Source of the DNA: Haladaptatus cibarius D43
Lineage (GTDB): Archaea; Halobacteriota; Halobacteria; Halobacteriales; Haladaptataceae
NCBI RefSeq assembly: GCF_000710615.1
Contig: NZ_JDTH01000012.1
Span: 62,001-126,000 of the forward strand
Direction: 5' to 3'
DNA: 64,000 nucleotides
Below the pieces are notes generated by a model. The model had not been told where the DNA came from and made no database searches. It saw only the letters and a list, made by a program, of their open reading frames with translations. Made by a program: the position numbers and the translations under genes. Positions 62,083 to 64,000 of the stretch are shown one piece after another; positions within the stretch are counted from its first letter, which is position 1; each line of letters begins with the position of its first letter.

Positions 62083-63531
62083 GTGAAAAACAGTATCACT
62101 TCGCTCGCATCGATCGCCTTTGTCGGGAAATTACTCCGCCGATTCGGGGAATACGGATTGTTGATCCTCATTGCACAGGAACTCGGTGCGGCCGCACTCG
62201 GTGTCTACTCCCTCGCGCTAGTGTTTCTCGAAATCGGCGGACGAACGTCGCAACTCGGCATGAACGTGGCCGTTCAGAAGTTCATCCCGTCGTTCATCGC
62301 TGACGACGACCACGACCGACTGTTCGGACTCAGCCTCTTGGCTATTGCTACGCCCCTCGTCGTCGGAACGCTCGTCGCGGGGACGCTGTATCTCCTGTTT
62401 CCGTGGATAGTCACCAAGCTCGATACGAGCGGCGGCAACGTGATTCGAATCTTCCTCTTCGGTATTCCGTTGTTCGCGCTGATTCACGTCATCGAGGCGG
62501 CTACGAGGGGGTTCAAGGAGACGAAATACGCGGTGTATATCCGAGACGTGGGATACGCCGGATTCGCCCTCCTCGTTGGCGGCACCGCGATACTGGTACG
62601 TCAGACATTGTATTCGTTCGCGCTCGGCTATCTCCTCGCGCTCGCTCTGAGCGCGTGTCTCGGCCTGTACTACCTCTATCGTCTGCTCCCGTCCGTTCGG
62701 TCGTCTTCCCCGATGTTCGAGAGTCGAACCGTCTACCGATATTCGACGACCGTCATGTTCGCCGGGATCGCGCACTACGTGATGGTTTGGACCGACGTTC
62801 TCGTCATTGGTTGGTTCGAATCCGACGCCGCCGTCGGGCACTACGAAGCGGCGTATCAGACCGCGATCCTCCTCTCGTTCGCTCTCTTGTCGGTGAACGC
62901 TGTTTTTCCAAGCGTCGCGTCCGACCTCTATCAGCGGGACTCACTCGACGTGTTGGAACGAACGTACCAGTCGGTCGTGAAATGGATTGCGAGCCTGACG
63001 TTTCTCGCTGCGGTGTTTATGAGCATCTACGCGCAAGAAATTCTATCGATTTTCGGAACGTCGTTCGAGTCGGCGACGCGGATACTGCTCATGCTTCTCG
63101 TAGGGCGCGTCATCCTCTCCGCAATGGGGCCGTGTGGCTACCTGCTTTCCATGGCCGGGCAGGAGCGACTGGAAACGGCCAACGTCATCGCCGTAAGCGT
63201 CCTCAATCTATGTCTCAACGTGGTCGGGGTCGCACGCTACGGCATCATGGGTGCCGCGGTTGCAACCACGTTCTCCGTCTCCGTGCTGAACCTGCTTCGC
63301 GTGTTCGAACTCCATTTCCTGCTGGACATGAAACCCGTTTCCAAGGATTCCGTATACGGCCTCCCGGTCATCGTTGTCGGCGCGGCGACGATGCTTTTTC
63401 TCAGCGGCACGTTCGACAATTCGATCTTCGATATGATCGTCACCGGCACCGTCTCGGGTGTCGTCTGTCTCGTCGTCTGCTGGAAGGTCGCTTTCACGTC
63501 GAACGATAGGACACTCCTCGATTCGGTCTGA
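62083..63531 (+). CDS. Wzx-like polysaccharide/oligosaccharide flippase
   Basis: About 482 residues with 12-14 helices in the RfbX/Wzx (MOP superfamily) pattern: LIAQELGAAALGVYSLALVF, the early GMNVAVQKFIPSF and a late GYLLSMAGQERLETANVI. It would turn a lipid-linked glycan across the membrane. The GTG at 62083 is preferred because the frame before it is unusually AT-rich (ATA and TTA codons) and lacks family similarity. The ATG at 61999 is the alternative. It is divergent from the sulfatase. Confidence 0.88.
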   Translation: MKNSITSLASIAFVGKLLRRFGEYGLLILIAQELGAAALGVYSLALVFLEIGGRTSQLGMNVAVQKFIPSFIADDDHDRLFGLSLLAIATPLVVGTLVAGTLYLLFPWIVTKLDTSGGNVIRIFLFGIPLFALIHVIEAATRGFKETKYAVYIRDVGYAGFALLVGGTAILVRQTLYSFALGYLLALALSACLGLYYLYRLLPSVRSSSPMFESRTVYRYSTTVMFAGIAHYVMVWTDVLVIGWFESDAAVGHYEAAYQTAILLSFALLSVNAVFPSVASDLYQRDSLDVLERTYQSVVKWIASLTFLAAVFMSIYAQEILSIFGTSFESATRILLMLLVGRVILSAMGPCGYLLSMAGQERLETANVIAVSVLNLCLNVVGVARYGIMGAAVATTFSVSVLNLLRVFELHFLLDMKPVSKDSVYGLPVIVVGAATMLFLSGTFDNSIFDMIVTGTVSGVVCLVVCWKVAFTSNDRTLLDSV

Positions 63532-63610
63532 CACGTCGAACGCGAAAACGTGACGAAATGTTTCGACTAGTAAAATTTTGAAACTTTCTTTTCCCATCGT
63601 AAATTCTATA

Positions 63611-63626
63611 CACTTAAAAAAGTGTT
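63611..63626. promoter_or_regulatory. inverted repeat overlapping a TATA-like stretch
   Basis: ACACTT-AAAA-AAGTGT is a perfect dyad with 6-bp arms about 28 bases before the glycosyltransferase ATG, including the TTAAAA stretch where a TATA box would be. It could be an operator or simply part of an A/T-rich promoter. Confidence 0.4.
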
Positions 63627-63653
63627 AAATGTTGCTCGGCGGATATTCAGATA

Positions 63654-64000
63654 TGGAGATCGTGTACGTAGTCGCCTCTAACAAAGGTGGGCTTCCGCAC
63701 TACGCCGCCGAGTTGGCGAACGCCGTCTCGAAGGACGCCGATGTAACGGTCATCAAACCGTCGGAGGAAGTCGATGACGAGTTGTTCGACAGTTCTATTC
63801 GACTGGTCAACGCGTTCGACCCGACCGAACTCTCGGTCGTCAACCTCTACAACTTTGACTTTCACCTTCAAAAGAACCTCTCTGGAATGGCGTCGTACAA
63901 CCACGTCAAAGCAATCGAGTGGTTAGACCCCGACGTCGTCCACATCCCGACGGGATTGTTCCCCCATGTGAAACTCTTTCTCTGGTATCACGGAATCGTT
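63654..64000 (+). CDS. glycosyltransferase (GT4-like), N-terminal part, cut by the window end
   Basis: The frame is open to the edge and starts MEIVYVVASNKGGLPHYAAE, a nucleotide-free GT-B N-terminal domain in which the KGGLPHYAAEL loop contacts the acceptor. VHIPTG and a PHVKLF helix follow. The first ATG after the dyad at 63611 is the start. It sits behind the flippase on the same strand in the glycan region and is most likely another transferase of that pathway. Confidence 0.8.

Noticed and set aside
62403-63509. 368-codon plus-strand frame inside the flippase gene
   Set aside because: It has an Arg-rich soluble composition, whereas the overlapping frame gives a coherent 12-14-helix flippase.
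1-64000. CRISPR arrays, rRNA and tRNA genes
   Set aside because: No regularly spaced direct repeats, no rRNA-like conserved blocks and no convincing tRNA cloverleaf were noticed by eye. A covariance-model scan would be decisive.

Overview
The window is chromosomal DNA of a halophilic archaeon (class Halobacteria). The signs are strongly acidic proteins (Asp/Glu-rich, Lys-poor), GC-rich codon use, ATGA- and ATGAGTAA-type gene overlaps, haloarchaeal families (DUF5788-like, bacterio-opsin-activator type HTH, DUF1616, DUF2206-like) and archaeal arsenic genes. I cannot fix the genus. No rRNA, tRNA or CRISPR array was seen.

Layout. (1) 0-2 kb: the tail of one gene, a wHTH regulator carrying a 24-bp tandem duplication, and a headless cytochrome P450 butted against the tail of a membrane protein, which looks like a rearrangement scar. 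(2) 1.6-11.4 kb, minus strand: two ~1000-residue FtsX/MacB-type permeases, one LolD/MacB-type ATPase, a DUF1616 protein and a GT-C-like membrane protein. (3) 11.6-13.4 kb: glmS (glucosamine-6-phosphate synthase). (4) 14.2-21.4 kb: a MoxR/DUF58/DUF4350/DUF4129 cluster with two uncharacterised membrane partners. (5) 21.6-36.5 kb: a surface-glycan locus. It holds a 49-residue protein coupled to an SQD1-like nucleotide-sugar synthase, two GT4 glycosyltransferases, a GT2 with N-terminal membrane helices, an LPG-synthase-type membrane protein, a CapD-type dehydratase, and a divergent operon of hexapeptide acyltransferase, DegT aminotransferase and two tandem epimerases, followed by a second DUF1616 protein and a DUF457-like protein.

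(6) About 37-58 kb: an accessory region. It carries arsenic genes (arsR-arsM; a truncated arsC with a second arsR; arsD-arsA followed by a YlbF-family protein and a 63-residue protein, both ending in Cys-Cys), an M14 carboxypeptidase, a Tat-exported S13 D-Ala-D-Ala carboxypeptidase homologue and cydAB. Between these lie decayed transposases, frameshifted genes and five copies of a short dispersed element. (7) 58.3-64 kb: glycan functions resume with a DUF2206-like membrane protein, a sulfatase-family protein, a Wzx-like flippase and a glycosyltransferase cut by the window end.

Taken together, one large cell-surface glycan locus supplies amino sugars (GlmS), dehydrated, aminated and acylated nucleotide sugars (CapD, DegT, hexapeptide transferase, epimerases, SQD1), transferases and a flippase. 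It is interrupted by about 21 kb of horizontally acquired, still eroding DNA. The most unusual observations are the Cys-Cys-tailed proteins in the ars operon, the five-copy element, the paired giant permeases with large extracellular regions, and the coupled 49-residue protein in front of the sulfosugar-type synthase.
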